A stretch of 64,000 nucleotides of DNA from HXMU1420-13 sp963691715 (GTDB taxonomy: Bacteria > Bacteroidota > Rhodothermia > Balneolales > Balneolaceae), in the NCBI GenBank assembly GCA_963691715.1, contig OY829281.1, positions 2,790,001 to 2,854,000 on the forward strand, in the 5' to 3' direction. Both the position numbers and the translations under genes were made by a program. Positions 16,327 through 25,609 of this stretch are shown piece after piece (position 1 is the stretch's first letter; every line of letters begins with the position of its first letter). Below the pieces are notes generated by a model that was not told the origin of the DNA, did no database searches, and saw only the letters and a list, made by a program, of their open reading frames with translations.

Positions 16327-18078
16327 TTATTCGAACGTTAGCTGACTAAAATTAAAACCTCCGTTTAACATCTCAACTCTAACTGTTACAGTACCTGCAG
16401 TTAATTCATCCCTGCCAACAAAAATGTTTTTCCAGCTTTGGTAACTTCCAGTGCTACTAACTTCTACGTCTGCACCAACAGGCTTATCATCTACTTTTAC
16501 ACGGAATACCCCATTTGAATTGTTTGAAGCAACGCGAGCAGAAATAGTGTATTCGCGAGATTCTTCGATGGTGACCGTATATTCGAGCCATTCTCCAGAA
16601 TCTATAAATCCAACTGCATATCCTGATGGATTATCATCACTTCCTTCAATATCCACTCCATCATTTCTAAAAGACCACCCATAATTACCATTATTTTGGG
16701 AATCATCACTACTCACACGCATGTATTCAGTATCAGAGTATGAAATACCATTATTACCTATATCGTAGTAAACTGCAGCAATTGTTCCTGGAATGGTAAG
16801 ATTGGTGTAAGGCACTTGACGTGTATTAAAGTCTGGTGAAAATAAAGCAGCGATAACATCAGGTCTTAAATCATTATGTTCGATTGCTAAATCCTCAGCC
16901 ATTTGAAACAAGCCTTGTGATGCTTCATCCACAGATGGGCGAGGACCATTTCCTTTCCAATATTCGGTTACTTTATCATAGTTTGCATTCCTAGGAGCGG
17001 ATAATGGAGCTGTGATGGTACTTAATTTTTTATGCGTCCATATATTCCAGCCAATGTCATAGTTTTCTACCATTCTCATAGTTTCATAAAACCATGTATT
17101 CGAGTTTTCACCTGTTTCACCAAGCCAGAGAGGAGTGTTTGTTCCTTCTCGTAGACTTAAGAGATACCAAATGGTGCCCACATCTGTTGCATTCCAATAT
17201 TTATGGAACGCAAAAACGACATTATCATCTTGTGGTGGAATTTTGTCAAGTTCGTCGAAGGTAGTAGAAAAATAATTTCCATTAATAAAGAGAATATGAT
17301 TTTTATCAATTGCTCTAATTTCTGGGATTAAGTCGGTGTGAAATCGCAAAAGGTCTTCTGCACCATACCCATTTGGTGTAACAGGTTCATTAAGCAAATC
17401 ATAACCGATGATAATAGTTTCATCTTTATACCGTCGAGCAAATTCAGTCCAGATTGAAATTACATGGGGCATGTAGGTATCATATTCTGTCCAAAGGCGA
17501 GCAACTCCGTCACTGTCGGCAATCTCTTTATTGCTTTGAGCACCTGGTGCGCCATGCATATCCAAAATCACGTCCATCCTATGTCGTTTACACCATATTA
17601 GCACTTGGTCTAATCGTTTAAACTCTTTTTCATTGAATTCCCCTGTATTTAAATCATAATACACCTTATGATTAAAAGGAATTCTTATATGATCAGCTCC
17701 CCATTCTTTCATTGCAATTATGTCGTCTTCTTTAACATAATTCGTTCTGAATTCATCAAACCAGCGCTCCGTTTCAGAAGCACCTATTAAATCGGTTATT
17801 TCTTCTCTAATTCGAGTAGGTCCAAAATCACCAGGCATGTTAAACATATACCCTTCTGGCATTAACCATCCTCCAAGTCCAAATCCACGAATTACAACCG
17901 TCTCTCCTTGGCGATTAATAATTTGTGTTCCATCTGTTTTGAAAAATTCTGTGTCGTTATATCCATTTGTATCCGAATCATCTATAATATCATTTCCCCC
18001 TGAGTTAGATTTGCATTGCATCAAAAAAAGACAGGAAATCGCACACACACAGATAAGAAAGTTTCTCGAAACACTCAT
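16327..18078 (-). CDS. Lipoprotein glycoside hydrolase family 5 with C-terminal carbohydrate-binding module
   Basis: This 583-residue surface or periplasmic lipoprotein has a lipobox ending at Cys22 (LFLMQC). The GH5 TIM-barrel (about 45-430) shows FGLGGWLMPEG, IRIPFNHKVYY, the DLLNEPVTPNG acid/base Glu (about 231), FAFHKYW, and the LWLGETGE nucleophile Glu (about 321). From about 437 there is a CBM6/35-type beta-sandwich (GFIDSGEWLEYTV; ARVASNNSNG). The likely substrate is a beta-glucan or similar polymer; the exact specificity is open. It lies 82 bases after the symporter gene, and the GbsR-like gene follows by three bases, suggesting one transcription unit. Confidence 0.9.
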   Translation of the reverse strand: MSVSRNFLICVCAISCLFLMQCKSNSGGNDIIDDSDTNGYNDTEFFKTDGTQIINRQGETVVIRGFGLGGWLMPEGYMFNMPGDFGPTRIREEITDLIGASETERWFDEFRTNYVKEDDIIAMKEWGADHIRIPFNHKVYYDLNTGEFNEKEFKRLDQVLIWCKRHRMDVILDMHGAPGAQSNKEIADSDGVARLWTEYDTYMPHVISIWTEFARRYKDETIIIGYDLLNEPVTPNGYGAEDLLRFHTDLIPEIRAIDKNHILFINGNYFSTTFDELDKIPPQDDNVVFAFHKYWNATDVGTIWYLLSLREGTNTPLWLGETGENSNTWFYETMRMVENYDIGWNIWTHKKLSTITAPLSAPRNANYDKVTEYWKGNGPRPSVDEASQGLFQMAEDLAIEHNDLRPDVIAALFSPDFNTRQVPYTNLTIPGTIAAVYYDIGNNGISYSDTEYMRVSSDDSQNNGNYGWSFRNDGVDIEGSDDNPSGYAVGFIDSGEWLEYTVTIEESREYTISARVASNNSNGVFRVKVDDKPVGADVEVSSTGSYQSWKNIFVGRDELTAGTVTVRVEMLNGGFNFSQLTFE

Positions 18079-18160
18079 AATTATAGATCAGATATTGAAT
18101 AGGTTTATTCTGAAAATACAAAACATATACAATACGTTAACTATCGGATTATATTCTTTC

Positions 18161-19720
18161 CTACACGTATAGTAAAACGCATAAAATTAAAATGAAATAG
18201 CATATTAGGAACAAATACGTTTTACTCCATTGCGTTTCATTAGATATTATACTTTTTATGTTAAGTGTATATTTTTCGGAAGCTAAGAAAGTAGTTTTTA
18301 GGCTTAAAATTACGGAAACACTAGCGCTAATTAGGCAGCCGAATATGTTCCACCACATCCAATGGATTTCCGAAAATCCTAACCATAAAGTTATATTAAA
18401 CGTTACACCAATTAGAATTCCAAAAATTACAGCGTGTGTTGTTACTTTTCTTGATAAAATACCTACTAGGAATGCTGCTAAAATTGGACCATAAAATGCG
18501 GAACCTATTTTATTGATAGCCTCGATTACCGTATCTGAGATTCCGCCAACTATAAACGCAAACATAATTATCATTACCCCCCAAATGAGTGTAACGATTT
18601 TACCAAGTTTAATTTGATTCGATTCTGGACGCCATTTCTGTATAAAATCACGCATAGTAGACGCTGAAAGTGAATTTAATGCCGAATCTAAACTCGACAT
18701 AGCTGCAGCTAGAAGTGCTGCAAATAATAGCGCTCTGAGTCCCGTAGGTAACATTAGTAAAATATACTCAGGGATTAAATAATCTGGTTTGTCAGCTGGG
18801 ATTGCTGAAGATAACTCTGGACTTTGTTGATATACTGCAAAAGAAGCGATCCCCAATAGGATATATAAAATTGTTAATGGAAAACGTGCTAATCCATTTA
18901 GTAATAACGCTTTTTTTGCTTCATTAACCGATTTAGCAGACAAGCCACGCTGAACTTGGCTTTGATCAGTTCCATAATAGGAAACGTACAAGAAAAGACC
19001 ACCAAATAGGAATCCCCAAAAGGGAACAGTACCACCATCTCCTAAACCAGTTGAAAAATCAGTAGTTAATAATCGTTCAGGTGGCATTGCAGAAAACATT
19101 GTTCCAATGCCCCCCACATCTATAACTGCATATACAATACATATAATGATTCCACCCACAAGAACAAGCATTTGTATAACATCTGAATAGATAACTGCAG
19201 TAATACCACCAATTACATCATAGATAATGGTAATAATGCCGATTATTAAGATGGCACTCCAAAGAGGAAAGTCTAAAGCAACAGATAATACAATTGCACT
19301 TGCATAAAGGCCAACTCCAGTAGCTAATCCGCGGCTTATCAAGAAAACGCCACTTATTAAATTTCGTACTGAAGATCCAAATCGAAGTTCCAAATATTCA
19401 TATACACTTATAAGATTAAGTGTTCGAAAAAGAGGGATTAGAAAGATCATCACCACAATCATAGCTAATGGAACAGCTAATTCATATTGTAGCCAAGTTA
19501 AACCACCACCATCTTTTAGGGCAACAAAGGCAGGTATAGAAATAAAGCTAATTGCTGAAGTTTGAGTGGCCATAGTTGAAATGCCAACTGCCCACCATGG
19601 TATAGTACGATTTCCTACGTAATAATCATCTTGGCTAGATTGTCCTTTGCCTAAATAAGCACTTAACCCAATAAGGCCTATGAGGTATAAAACAATTATG
19701 ATCCAATCGATAATAGTCAT
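18161..19720 (-). CDS. Sodium:solute symporter (SSS family)
   Basis: The 519-residue inner-membrane protein has about thirteen hydrophobic spans. SSS hallmarks are the N-terminal DDYYVGNRTIPWWAVGIS, TSAISFISIPA, YEYLELRFGSSVRNL, and AAAMSSLDSALNSLSAS, which holds the conserved Ser/Asp sodium-site region. It takes up a sugar or organic solute with sodium. It sits 14 bases after the GH63-like hydrolase gene and before the GH5 gene, so a sugar or glycoside is the likely cargo. Substrate cannot be assigned from sequence alone. Confidence 0.92.
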   Translation of the reverse strand: MTIIDWIIIVLYLIGLIGLSAYLGKGQSSQDDYYVGNRTIPWWAVGISTMATQTSAISFISIPAFVALKDGGGLTWLQYELAVPLAMIVVMIFLIPLFRTLNLISVYEYLELRFGSSVRNLISGVFLISRGLATGVGLYASAIVLSVALDFPLWSAILIIGIITIIYDVIGGITAVIYSDVIQMLVLVGGIIICIVYAVIDVGGIGTMFSAMPPERLLTTDFSTGLGDGGTVPFWGFLFGGLFLYVSYYGTDQSQVQRGLSAKSVNEAKKALLLNGLARFPLTILYILLGIASFAVYQQSPELSSAIPADKPDYLIPEYILLMLPTGLRALLFAALLAAAMSSLDSALNSLSASTMRDFIQKWRPESNQIKLGKIVTLIWGVMIIMFAFIVGGISDTVIEAINKIGSAFYGPILAAFLVGILSRKVTTHAVIFGILIGVTFNITLWLGFSEIHWMWWNIFGCLISASVSVILSLKTTFLASEKYTLNIKSIISNETQWSKTYLFLICYFILILCVLLYV

Positions 19721-19734
19721 GAGTGTATGTTAAC

Positions 19735-21069
19735 TCACTCAGTACGATGAAGCAAATCTAAAAATAATGCTGCAGTCCAAGAAAAATGGGAACTTCCACA
19801 ACCTTCAGTTTCCGATTTTTTTGGATGATAGTATTCATAGATCCCAAATTGTTCGATGAGTTCGAAGGTGTCTTGACGTACTTGGTCTGCCCAAAATTCA
19901 TACTCATAGCTTTGTAATCCTTGCATGAACATCCAGTTCATGTTAACCCAAACAGGACCTCTCCAATATCTTTTTGGGTCAAATTTCTCAGAATAGTAAG
20001 GAGTTGACGGCATTAGATAAAAGTTTTCTAAATCAAAAGGGATCAAGTGTGCGTGAACGATTTCTTGAGCTTGCGATTTGGACGGAATCTGTGCATAAAG
20101 AGCTGCCATAAAACTCGTGTTTACAGATTCTTCAATTAATGTATCTGAAACTAAATTATACCCTAAGTAATTAGAATATTCGGAACTCCAGAGTTTAGAA
20201 TTCATTGCTTTTTTCCCAGATTCAGCCCAAAATTCAAATTCATCAATTGGATCACCTAATTCTACAGAAAGACGGAATAAGGCATAATTTGATTTTATGA
20301 GTAGGGCATTTGTTACAGGATCTTGAATCAAGAATGGACATTCTTTCTGAATCTCATATTCGATATAATTGTTTTTCTTAAAGTGATCTACTAACCAGAG
20401 ATAACGTTGATATTCAGAGTTAGTGGGTCGGTTTGAAGCATCAATATTAGCAAGATCTTTTCGAATCGAGCTCAAATCTTTATCCTCTATCTCTATGGCA
20501 TTTAAGGCCTCATCCCACATTGGAGAATTATCAAGTCCCGATTCCCAATTATGGCGTATATAAACTAAACCTTCATTATTGGGGTCTCTTTCTTTATATA
20601 AGTAGGAATGAAAGCGATACAGTTTTGGGATCCATTCCAGTAATTTTTCGCGAGCTGCTTTTTTATCGGTAGCAGATTTATACATTTCTTCTAAAATAAA
20701 ACCGATAACGGGAGGCTGTACTATTCCAGAGGACTTCGGGATGTCAAGAGCATGCGATTGATGATGAGCCTGCCAGATATCTGGCCCTGGAAAATAAAGG
20801 TCACTTTCTTTATGAAAAATTATGTGAGGGATTAGTCCATTTTCCCATTGACCTTTAAACAAATATTCAATCTCACTCCAAGCTCTCTCTTCATCATAAT
20901 GGGATAAACCTAACGCAATAAATCCAGAATCCCATAACCATTGAAAAGGGTAAAGATAGGGACTTGGTACGGTGTATCCATCCTTCCAATTTGAATCTAA
21001 CACATCAATGGCTTCTGAAATGCGTTTACTTTTTCTCGCTACTCGTTTTCTTTTCGTTAGGTTTACTTT
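19735..21069 (-). CDS. Trehalase-fold glycosidase, GH63-like (mannosylglycerate/glucosylglycerate hydrolase type)
   Basis: The 444-residue protein has the (alpha/alpha)6 fold of GH37/GH63. Seen blocks are QWLWDSGFIALGLSHYD, GQWENGLIPHIIFH, HNWESGLDNSPMWDEAL (containing the likely general acid Asp), RYWRGPVWVNMNWMF, and the late ETEGCGSSHFSW Glu. Length and block order match bacterial mannosylglycerate or glucosylglycerate hydrolases, which degrade compatible solutes. Other alpha-glucosides remain possible. The start is placed at the ATG at 21069; an upstream ATG at 21147 would add a basic, unconserved stretch lying inside the FmdB-like gene. The first codons overlap that gene by 44 bases. Confidence 0.85.
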   Translation of the reverse strand, partial: KVNLTKRKRVARKSKRISEAIDVLDSNWKDGYTVPSPYLYPFQWLWDSGFIALGLSHYDEERAWSEIEYLFKGQWENGLIPHIIFHKESDLYFPGPDIWQAHHQSHALDIPKSSGIVQPPVIGFILEEMYKSATDKKAAREKLLEWIPKLYRFHSYLYKERDPNNEGLVYIRHNWESGLDNSPMWDEALNAIEIEDKDLSSIRKDLANIDASNRPTNSEYQRYLWLVDHFKKNNYIEYEIQKECPFLIQDPVTNALLIKSNYALFRLSVELGDPIDEFEFWAESGKKAMNSKLWSSEYSNYLGYNLVSDTLIEESVNTSFMAALYAQIPSKSQAQEIVHAHLIPFDLENFYLMPSTPYYSEKFDPKRYWRGPVWVNMNWMFMQGLQSYEYEFWADQVRQDTFELIEQFGIYEYYHPKKSETEGCGSSHFSWTAALFLDLLHRTE

Positions 21070-21322
21070 CATTTCCAATACTCTCGGTTTCTTTACTTTT
21101 ATCTGATACTTTCTCGGGGGTATCCGTTTTTTTCTTCTTATCATCATTTTTGTAGTCGGTTACGTACCAGCCTTCTCCCTTATATACAACACCACCACCA
21201 CCGGAAACAACACGGCGAACGTTTTGGCCAGTAGTAGGGCATATGATTAATGGAGTCTCACTCATTTTTTGAATGATCTCAAAAGTGGTTCCATCTTCTC
21301 TTTTGTACTCGTAGGTTGGCAT
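21026..21322 (-). CDS. FmdB-family small protein with a broken zinc ribbon
   Basis: The family is recognised by MPTYEY, FEIIQKMSETPL, the CP..G block and RRVVSGGGG. In typical members two CxxC pairs bind zinc. Here the first pair is replaced (YKREDG) and the second is CPTTG, leaving a single cysteine (about residue 28). The last 40 residues are a charged Lys/Glu/Ser tail. The start is set at the ATG at 21322, because family members begin MPTYEY; the frame extends eight codons further upstream. FmdB was named as a regulator of formamidase, but its general role is unknown. Confidence 0.8.
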   Translation of the reverse strand: MPTYEYKREDGTTFEIIQKMSETPLIICPTTGQNVRRVVSGGGGVVYKGEGWYVTDYKNDDKKKKTDTPEKVSDKSKETESIGNESKPNEKKTSSEKK

Positions 21323-21771
21323 GAGGCTAGTTTTAATCGACTTCAAAAAAGTTAAGAAGAAAAATCAGATCCTAAAGGAAAGCTTTGAATTTTAACCTGA
21401 GGGAAGCTTTTGAAATAGAATGCGCTCGATGCCTAATTTTATTTAACGATAAATAACACGACTCTTGGTAGATAAGGTAAATGCAAAATTTTAATTAACT
21501 GTGATTTTTACATGCTGATCCCATAAAACAACTTCTATATCCTTTTTTGAGAGTGAAATTATACCATTGAGGCTGTTCAACATCGCTTGAAATAGGGTGT
21601 ATTGAATTTTTAACCAACCATTGAAAGCCAAGGAAGTTTAGCCGATGAACATAAATCGTATAAAGTGATCGGGAGAAACGAATCAGAATATTCTATTAAA
21701 CCTCGATGATTTATTGCAAGTAATTCTGTTTCTTAGAAAGTAATAAAAATCAGCTAATTCAAACCTTACAA
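21323..21771. other. 449-base gap without a recognisable gene
   Basis: I see no coding frame with a family match, no RNA cloverleaf and no convincing terminator. The stretch lies between the divergent-looking 5' side of the FmdB-like gene and the 3' end of the aminotransferase gene, both on the minus strand, so it probably holds the promoter of the FmdB/GH63/symporter unit. Confidence 0.4.
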
Positions 21772-22965
21772 TTAGTTCAGAGAATTTAATCCCTTTTTGA
21801 ATCGCGTCATTGCTTCTTCCAGATCTTCAACGCTTGCAGCATAACTCATGCGAAGACCACTTGGCTCTCCAAAAGCATCACCAGGAACTACGGCTAATCC
21901 AAATTCATCTAGAAGATATAAACAAAGGTCGGTAGACGATTCAATGTTCTTGCCTTCAGGAGTAGATTTTCCTAAATGTTCGGAAATATTTGGGAATACA
22001 TAAAAAGCTCCACCAGGTGTAAAACACTCAACACCATCAATTGCATTTAATGACGAAACCATGAAATCTCTTCGTTTACTGAATTCATCACGCATTGCAT
22101 GTACTTCATGGAGGTCGTTGGTGTAAGCCGCTAGTCCGGCTGCTTGAGAAATAGAAGAAGGAGCAGAAGTTTCTTGGCTTTGAATTTTTGAAACAGCTTT
22201 AACTATATCAGGATGGGCAGCTAAATAGCCTAATCTCCATCCTGTCATTGCGAATCCCTTGGAGAACCCATTTATAACTATAACTCGATCCTTTAGATCT
22301 GGAGCAACATTTAAAATACTTATGTGTTCATTGTCGAAAACCATGTACTCATAAATTTCATCAGAAATAATTATAATGTTTGGATATGATCTAAGAACTT
22401 CAGCTAATGCTTCTAAATCATTCTTACTGTAGCAAGAACCCGTTGGATTTGAAGGCGAACAAAGAATTAAGGCTTTTGTTTTTTCAGTAATTGCTTCTTC
22501 TAGTTGTTCTGCTGTTAAACGGAAATTATTTTTAAAAGAAGTTCGAATAGTTATGGGTGTACCTTCTGCAAGTCGTGTCATTTCTGGATAAGAAACCCAA
22601 TAAGGAGCAGGTATAATTACTTCGTCTCCTTGGTCTACTGTTGCAAGTAGGGCAAACCCAACGGATTGTTTGGCTCCATTTGAACAAATAATTTGGGATG
22701 GTTCGTATTCCAAACCATTATCACGTTTCAATTTTTCACAGATAGCTTCACGTAATTCTGGGGTGCCTGGGTTCATGGTGTATCCATGTTGGCCCTCATG
22801 GATAGCTTTGATAGCAGCGTCACAAATATACTGTGGTGTTTTGAAATCCGGTTCACCGGCACTTAGTGAGACCACAGACTTCCCTTCTCTTTTAAGTTCT
22901 TTAGCTCTACCAGTTACTTTTAATGTAGCAGAAGGCTGTACGTTTTTTGCGCGTTGTGAGATCAT
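21772..22965 (-). CDS. Pyridoxal-phosphate aspartate aminotransferase (class I, subgroup I-gamma)
   Basis: This enzyme exchanges amino groups between aspartate and 2-oxoglutarate. The 397-residue protein shows the opening SLSAGEPDFKTP, NPSNPTGSCYS, SDEIYEYMVFD, and the cofactor-lysine block NGFSKGFAMTGWRLGY, with the arginine-bearing LRMSYAAS near the end. These are features of bacterial AspB-like enzymes rather than E. coli AspC. Prephenate or other oxo-acids may also be substrates. It stands 90 bases after coaD on the same strand. Confidence 0.92.
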   Translation of the reverse strand: MISQRAKNVQPSATLKVTGRAKELKREGKSVVSLSAGEPDFKTPQYICDAAIKAIHEGQHGYTMNPGTPELREAICEKLKRDNGLEYEPSQIICSNGAKQSVGFALLATVDQGDEVIIPAPYWVSYPEMTRLAEGTPITIRTSFKNNFRLTAEQLEEAITEKTKALILCSPSNPTGSCYSKNDLEALAEVLRSYPNIIIISDEIYEYMVFDNEHISILNVAPDLKDRVIVINGFSKGFAMTGWRLGYLAAHPDIVKAVSKIQSQETSAPSSISQAAGLAAYTNDLHEVHAMRDEFSKRRDFMVSSLNAIDGVECFTPGGAFYVFPNISEHLGKSTPEGKNIESSTDLCLYLLDEFGLAVVPGDAFGEPSGLRMSYAASVEDLEEAMTRFKKGLNSLN

Positions 22966-23055
22966 GATGTAGGAGTGAAATTGAATCTATTATTGATGGC
23001 TGAAATGTAAAAAAGGAATGAACCGAAAGGAACTATTTTACAGGAAAAAGGAGTG

Positions 23056-23547
23056 TTATTTCTGAAATTTTTCTTTTAGTGCAAAAGCCACATTTTCTGG
23101 TACAAATGAAGTGAGATCTCCATCCCAGTATGCAATTTCTTTAACCAGTGATGCAGAAATAAAAGTAAATTCTTCATCAGGCATTAAAAAAACGGTATCA
23201 ACTTCGGGGGCTAAGCGCTTATTAGTTAAAGCCATTCGGAATTCATATTCAAAATCCGAAATCTGGCGTACTCCTCGTATTAATGTTTTTGCTTTTAACT
23301 TCTTAGCATGATGTACTAACAATCCTGTAAACTGTTCAACTTCTATATTTTTAGCCCAATCCTTATCAGAAATACATTCCTTTATGAGAGTAACACGCTC
23401 TTTTCCTGAAAAAACAGAATGTTTTTCTTTATTAACAGCCACCGTTACCATTACGCGTTCAAATAAATTTGCAGCACGTTCTAATATATCTAAGTGACCA
23501 TAAGTTATAGGGTCGAATGAGCCAGGATAAAGAGCTAATGTGTTCAT
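23056..23547 (-). CDS. coaD: Pantetheine-phosphate adenylyltransferase
   Basis: CoaD joins ATP and 4'-phosphopantetheine to give dephospho-CoA, the fourth step of coenzyme A synthesis. The 163-residue length is exact for the family. The nucleotidyl-transferase signature GSFDPITYGHLDI (9-21), LIRGVRQISDFEYE, and the ISASLVKEIA segment near the end are all intact. It follows rsmD by 62 bases, an arrangement conserved in many bacteria. Confidence 0.96.
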   Translation of the reverse strand: MNTLALYPGSFDPITYGHLDILERAANLFERVMVTVAVNKEKHSVFSGKERVTLIKECISDKDWAKNIEVEQFTGLLVHHAKKLKAKTLIRGVRQISDFEYEFRMALTNKRLAPEVDTVFLMPDEEFTFISASLVKEIAYWDGDLTSFVPENVAFALKEKFQK

Positions 23548-23609
23548 AGTGAACGAGGGATTAACAATTGATCAATTCTTAATTGAATATTGTACCATTA
23601 ATAGTTGTA

Positions 23610-24161
23610 CTATGAATCTACTGGATGCTTTTCAAAAATACTAACAGTAGTTCTACCGTATGCTTTACTAAAAAAACAATGAGGATGTTCAGTGTATCTA
23701 TGATGTTTATCATGTTCTAGAATAAACCAACCTTTTTCACTTAGCCAGTTGTTTGAAAGTATTAATTCGATCATTTCTTCCATGTATTCATAATGATAGG
23801 GTGGATCACAAAAGATAAAATCAAAGGGAACGGCTATGCCTCCAACAAATCGTTGCACATCAGAAACCGCGGTTCGAATTTGGGATGCTACATCAAAGTC
23901 ATGGGCTGTTTTTTCAATAAGGGCAATATTTTTTGGGTTGATATCTACAAAAGTTACTGTTTTTGCCCCCCTAGAAATGGCTTCAAATCCTAAATTTCCA
24001 GAACCACCAAAAAGGTCCAATACGGTTGCTCCATCCAAATATTTATAGACTTCAATTTTATTAAAAATACTTTCTTTGGTTCGATCTGTAGTTGGGCGAA
24101 CGTCTAATCCTTTTGGAATCGTAATTCTGCGCCCTTTAAGTGTTCCTGTGATTATTCGCAT
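23610..24161 (-). CDS. rsmD: 16S rRNA (guanine966-N2)-methyltransferase RsmD
   Basis: RsmD methylates G966 of 16S rRNA in the small subunit. The 183-residue protein opens MRIITGTLKGRRI, contains RPTTDRTKESIFN, the SAM-binding VLDLFGGSGNLGFEA and the catalytic FCDPPYHY (the N/DPPY motif of amino-methyltransferases). It is the first gene of an rsmD-coaD unit on the minus strand. The DUF3822-like gene that usually accompanies it in Bacteroidota lies 2.7 kb upstream, beyond three plus-strand genes. Confidence 0.95.
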   Translation of the reverse strand: MRIITGTLKGRRITIPKGLDVRPTTDRTKESIFNKIEVYKYLDGATVLDLFGGSGNLGFEAISRGAKTVTFVDINPKNIALIEKTAHDFDVASQIRTAVSDVQRFVGGIAVPFDFIFCDPPYHYEYMEEMIELILSNNWLSEKGWFILEHDKHHRYTEHPHCFFSKAYGRTTVSIFEKHPVDS

Positions 24162-24347
24162 AGCTTAAAAGTATAAAACAGATAAGTGAGGTGGTAACAA
24201 ATTTTATACCAAACATAATAGGAGAAATAAAAGCATAGTTTGTTACATATATTTTAAATTTAAACCAAAATTTAATAATAAGTTAATTTGTTTATCTATA
24301 ATGCATGTGATTTATTGTTTATGTCAAACACTAACAATAAGAAGATT

Positions 24348-25607
24348 ATGAAATACAATAAATTAATAGTATTGGTTATATCTGCAATGGTTGCCATTGG
24401 ATGTAATCAACCAGCTTCAATACAAAATGAATCAGAAGGCTTGAGTGATCAACAGCTTGAGTTACGTTCTAAATTAGAACAAACCGCTAAAATTTTAACA
24501 GAACTCGTTAAAGAAGAGGCGATTGTAGAAGAGTTAAGAATTGCAACCTCATATTCGTTAGACCAGGGTAGGGATGAAGATGTAACTTTTTCAGAACTGT
24601 TCTATGACAACGCACAGTACAAGACTTCCTTCAAAGGGAAGGGTATGGAAACAATAGGATTATTCAGTGTTAGATTTAGAGAATTTTTACAAACTAGAAA
24701 AAAGTCGTTAGAATATGACATAGATGAAGATTTGGAAAATTATTTAATTCAAAATCATCTAAAAATATATTTTCCGTATTCTGAAAATTGGGTAGACGAA
24801 GAGCAAATAAATCCAACAATAAGTTTTCACCCCATAGATAACGATGATGAAAATGTAGGATATATTAACCCTGAAGGTAAATCTAAATCTGATATGTTAA
24901 ACGAAACGGTTTGGGTGAATGATGAATATGGATATAATAATCCAACGTTTTTAGTTGTACCGTGCGAAGAGTCACCAATAATTCTTAAAAGCGATATCAA
25001 TTCTGCCAGATATTGTGGAGGAGGAGGTGGTATTCCTGGTGGTGGAGATGATGATGGAGATGATGATGATGGGGAAGAAGACTACGATAAAATCGTTCTA
25101 GGTGAAGTTCAAATCAGAGCTTATTTCGACGGTCTTTTTAGAGGTGGTCCTGATATTAGAATAGATTTAACTGATTCATTTTTCATTACTAGCTATGATA
25201 CAAAACCGCAATCTCAAGTAATCCGTGTATTAGAAAGATCCTTTTCAAGAAGAGACGTTAAGTTTAAAAGATGGAAAGATATTTATATTGATGCTGATGA
25301 TGACTGGGCAGAATATGAACTTGCTAAGGATTTATATATTTGGGAAGGGGATAGTGATGGTAGAACAACTATTTCATTTTCATCAGTAGTTGAAGGAACA
25401 GATGGCTCTCAAACTAAATTAAACAGTACAACCACAGTTGACAAGTATAGAGATCATATATTTCGAGGAATATTAACGCGTGGTGTTTTTTTTGCTGAAA
25501 ATCAAACACCCGATCCGAGATATGGTAGTAGAAATGGGTTTCGCATACGTGCAGGAAAAGATTTTAGATGGAGATTTGAAAACCGTAAAGGAACAATGTC
25601 GAATTAA
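24348..25607 (+). CDS. Unknown lipoprotein with a Gly/Asp-rich linker
   Basis: I do not recognise a named family. The start at 24348 gives a signal peptide with lipobox VAIGC (Cys about 19) and an AAGAAG ribosome site; the frame extends 20 codons further up but without signal-peptide character. An N-terminal domain (about 30-220) with a coiled, charged opening is joined by a flexible linker made of glycines and then aspartates (about 225-245) to a C-terminal beta-rich domain (250-419) starting KIVLGEVQIRAY. The aspartates could bind calcium. It is first in a three-gene plus-strand unit with two predicted barrel proteins. Confidence 0.75.
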   Translation: MKYNKLIVLVISAMVAIGCNQPASIQNESEGLSDQQLELRSKLEQTAKILTELVKEEAIVEELRIATSYSLDQGRDEDVTFSELFYDNAQYKTSFKGKGMETIGLFSVRFREFLQTRKKSLEYDIDEDLENYLIQNHLKIYFPYSENWVDEEQINPTISFHPIDNDDENVGYINPEGKSKSDMLNETVWVNDEYGYNNPTFLVVPCEESPIILKSDINSARYCGGGGGIPGGGDDDGDDDDGEEDYDKIVLGEVQIRAYFDGLFRGGPDIRIDLTDSFFITSYDTKPQSQVIRVLERSFSRRDVKFKRWKDIYIDADDDWAEYELAKDLYIWEGDSDGRTTISFSSVVEGTDGSQTKLNSTTTVDKYRDHIFRGILTRGVFFAENQTPDPRYGSRNGFRIRAGKDFRWRFENRKGTMSN

Positions 25608-25609
25608 AT

